Of a stretch of 7,222 nt of DNA, positions 5,929 through 7,222 are shown one piece after another; within the stretch, counting starts at the first letter, position 1; each line of letters opens with the position of its first letter. The stretch spans positions 1 through 7,222 of the forward strand of contig JACCXV010000388.1 in the NCBI GenBank assembly GCA_013696835.1. Direction: 5' to 3'. The notes beneath the pieces are model-generated. The model searched no databases, was not told the DNA's origin, and saw only the letters and a list, made by a program, of their open reading frames with translations. The DNA is from Gemmatimonadota bacterium (GTDB lineage Bacteria > Gemmatimonadota > Gemmatimonadetes > JACCXV01). A program made the translations under genes and the position numbers.

Positions 5929-6732
5929 CTAGCTGCCTTGCTCGCCGCTGGCGCCGGCCTCCTCCACCCACGCCGGCCGCCCCCAGCGCCGCGGGTCGAA
6001 CAGCTCGGGCGCGAACTCCACGTCGCGCCGGATGTCGCGGTACTCCTCGAAGAACACGCGCTTGCCGTTCACGAGGAAGTCCACCTCGGTCTCGATCCAA
6101 CCAGCGCCCAGGGGGCGGTACTTGTTGAAACGGATCTCCTCCATCACCGCCGCATCCTTCTTCGAAGGCTGGAGGAGCCGCACGAAGAGCAGGTTCTCCT
6201 TCTCGATCCAGAACTGAGCAGATTTCTCGTCGCCCGCGACGGCGCCGATCACGTAGACCGGCCGGCCCTGCCACATGTCCTCGCGCAGCTTGCCGAGGTC
6301 GAAGCCCAGCGCCCGCAGCTTCTCGGCCGTGCGCTCGACCGGGATCTCGTACACGTCGCGGCTGAGCACCATCAGCGGGTGCATCTGCGCCACGGCGGCG
6401 ACCAGCGAGTCGCGCTTGAACTGGTAGATCGAGTCGTTCCGAAAGACGATCCCGTTGCCGCTGTCCACCGGAGCGATGTCGATCCGCAGCACGCCCGGCG
6501 CCGTGGCCTCGTACCACGTCTCCTGACGCGTCTTGCCGTCGGGCTCGTGGAAGGTGCTGGTCTGCACGAACGTGACGTTCCTGGGCCACCTGCCGTCGTA
6601 CCGATCGTGCATGGCCTGCAGGACGACCATGGCCGTGGAGTCGGCTACGCCGGCCCCGGCGCCCGAGGCTGGGGTCGCCACTCCGAATGCGAGCGCGACG
6701 GCGACGGCCGGCAGAAAGGAGGAGACGCGCAT
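5929..6732 (-). CDS. Exported protein, possible LolA/outer-membrane lipoprotein-sorting-like fold
   Basis: A 267-residue protein with a clear signal peptide: a basic start (MRVSSF), a hydrophobic core at about 7-19 and a likely cleavage site near ATPASG-A (20-25), so it should act in the periplasm. There is no lipobox Cys. The mature part opens with a helix (STAMVVLQAMHDRYDGRWP) followed by alternating beta-strand-like segments (VTFVQTSTFHE, QETWYEATAPGVLRIDIAP, GIVFRNDSIYQFK, RPVYVIGAV, AQFWIEKENLLFVRLLQ, TEVDFLVNGKRVFFEEYRDIRRDVEF). This order, including the IEKENLLFVRL and NGKRVFFEEY pieces, resembles LolA/LolB-type lipid-binding half-barrels, but I cannot name a family with certainty. The ATG at 6732 is preferred over one at 6846 because it has GAAGG seven bases upstream and starts the signal peptide exactly. 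The gene stands divergent from the lipoprotein gene. Function is not established. Confidence 0.88.
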   Translation of the reverse strand: MRVSSFLPAVAVALAFGVATPASGAGAGVADSTAMVVLQAMHDRYDGRWPRNVTFVQTSTFHEPDGKTRQETWYEATAPGVLRIDIAPVDSGNGIVFRNDSIYQFKRDSLVAAVAQMHPLMVLSRDVYEIPVERTAEKLRALGFDLGKLREDMWQGRPVYVIGAVAGDEKSAQFWIEKENLLFVRLLQPSKKDAAVMEEIRFNKYRPLGAGWIETEVDFLVNGKRVFFEEYRDIRRDVEFAPELFDPRRWGRPAWVEEAGASGEQGS

Positions 6733-6857
6733 AGGTCTACCTTCGGTTGGGGTTACGACCGCTGTACGAAACCGATCGAGCTCTTGGGATCCTACCTTTC
6801 CTGGCGAGTACCCGTCGTGGCCCGGGCGGCCGCTGGACGCTTCCATTGGGAGACGAG
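6733..6857. promoter_or_regulatory. Divergent intergenic region with two ribosome sites
   Basis: These 125 bases separate two genes facing apart, so promoters for both should lie here. GAAGG (minus strand, 6744-6740) serves the exported protein at 6732; gggag (plus, 6848-6852) serves the lipoprotein at 6858. I see no convincing -35/-10 pair for either direction; TAGGAT on the minus strand near 6790 is a weak -10 candidate without a partner. Confidence 0.5.
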
Positions 6858-7222
6858 ATGCCGCACGTCAGCCGCACGTTCCTCCGACTCGCCATTGCCG
6901 CCCTCGTGTTGCCGGTCACCGGCGCCTGCTCGCGCGACGCGCTGCCGACCAGCCCCAGCGACGTGAGCGACGAGACGGACGGCTCTCGCCCCGGGCCACT
7001 CCCCACTCTCGCCGACGCCGTCCCGGCCTCAACTGCGAGCCCCGTCATCTCGGGCATCACGTGGGACTTCGCCGACACGGCGCAGACGGCGATGGGCAGC
7101 GACATGTGGCCGGTGACCTGGCACACCGACGACGAGATCCACATCTCGTGGGGCGACGGCGGCGGGTTCGGTGGCACGAACTCCGACGGGCGCGTCCCCG
7201 TGGGCTTCGGGAAGGTGAGCGG
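6858..7222 (+). CDS. Probable lipoprotein, DUF4185-like (C-terminus cut off by right edge)
   Basis: An ATG at 6858 with a gggag ribosome site five bases upstream opens a frame that stays open to the right edge (121 full codons). The N-terminus is a signal sequence: R6 and R10, a hydrophobic core (LAIAALVLPV, 11-20), then TGAC with Cys at residue 24. The lipobox is imperfect, with Thr at -3 where Leu or Val is usual, so lipid attachment is probable rather than certain. A Ser/Asp/Pro-rich linker (about 25-60) leads to a conserved-looking domain start with SGITWDFADTAQTAMGSDMW, then PVTWHTDDEIHISWGDGGGF and GGTNSDGRVPVGFGKVSG. The TW-x-D-D...SWGDGGGFGGTN pattern recalls the start of DUF4185-type beta-propeller-like extracellular proteins; this assignment is from memory and moderate at best. 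It would be a surface or periplasmic protein, possibly carbohydrate-related. It is the only plus-strand gene in the window. Confidence 0.85.
   Translation, partial: MPHVSRTFLRLAIAALVLPVTGACSRDALPTSPSDVSDETDGSRPGPLPTLADAVPASTASPVISGITWDFADTAQTAMGSDMWPVTWHTDDEIHISWGDGGGFGGTNSDGRVPVGFGKVS

Noticed and set aside
4664..6589. A 641-codon minus-strand frame extending the radical SAM gene upstream
   Set aside because: The part above 5827 is out of frame with, and overlaps, the exported protein at 5929-6732, which has its own signal peptide and ribosome site; the extension is Arg/Gly/Ala-rich.
5938..6966. A 342-codon plus-strand open frame crossing into the lipoprotein region
   Set aside because: Antisense to the exported protein and out of frame with the lipoprotein; no conserved features.
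6737..7177. A 146-codon minus-strand open frame opposite the lipoprotein
   Set aside because: The plus-strand frame has a ribosome site, signal sequence and a conserved-looking domain; the minus frame does not.

Overview
The window is GC-rich bacterial DNA (coding regions with strong G/C preference at third positions) with a compact layout: four genes in a row on the minus strand, a fifth minus-strand gene encoding an exported protein, and a divergent plus-strand lipoprotein gene at the right edge. The left-edge gene joins a class III nucleotidyl cyclase domain to a membrane segment, a TolB/FlgO-like domain and TPR repeats. That architecture is common in Gemmatimonadota and some other soil phyla, so a Gemmatimonadota-like soil bacterium is my best guess; it rests on protein architecture and composition only.

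Layout, left to right: (1) 1-2238, minus, membrane-anchored cyclase with a TPR C-terminus, cut by the left edge; (2) 2324-3541, minus, 12-helix MFS transporter; (3) 3594-4109, minus, bacterioferritin-like four-helix protein without the haem methionine; (4) 4110-4663, a 554-base stretch with no convincing gene, holding the ferritin ribosome binding site and a possible promoter, a 23-bp tandem repeat, inverted repeats and a very clear intrinsic terminator pointing on the plus strand; (5) 4664-5827, minus, a PA0069-type radical SAM protein ending in a beta-clamp-like QLPLF motif; (6) 5929-6732, minus, a signal-peptide protein with a possible LolA-like fold; (7) 6733-6857, a divergent intergenic region; (8) 6858 to the right edge, plus, a probable lipoprotein with a repeated-Gly/Asp motif.

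The ferritin, MFS and cyclase genes are separated by only 52 and 85 bases with no visible terminator between them, so they may be read from the ferritin promoter region, though functional coupling is not evident. A ferritin next to a radical SAM [4Fe-4S] protein with a possible clamp-binding tail loosely suggests iron/oxidative or DNA-damage physiology; this is inference.

I did not find a clearly new multi-gene system. The points that most deserve a second look are the orphan plus-strand terminator and structured segment at about 4411-4619, the tandem 23-bp repeat in front of the ferritin gene, the cyclase with non-canonical purine-specifying positions, and the clamp-like C-terminal tail of the radical SAM protein.
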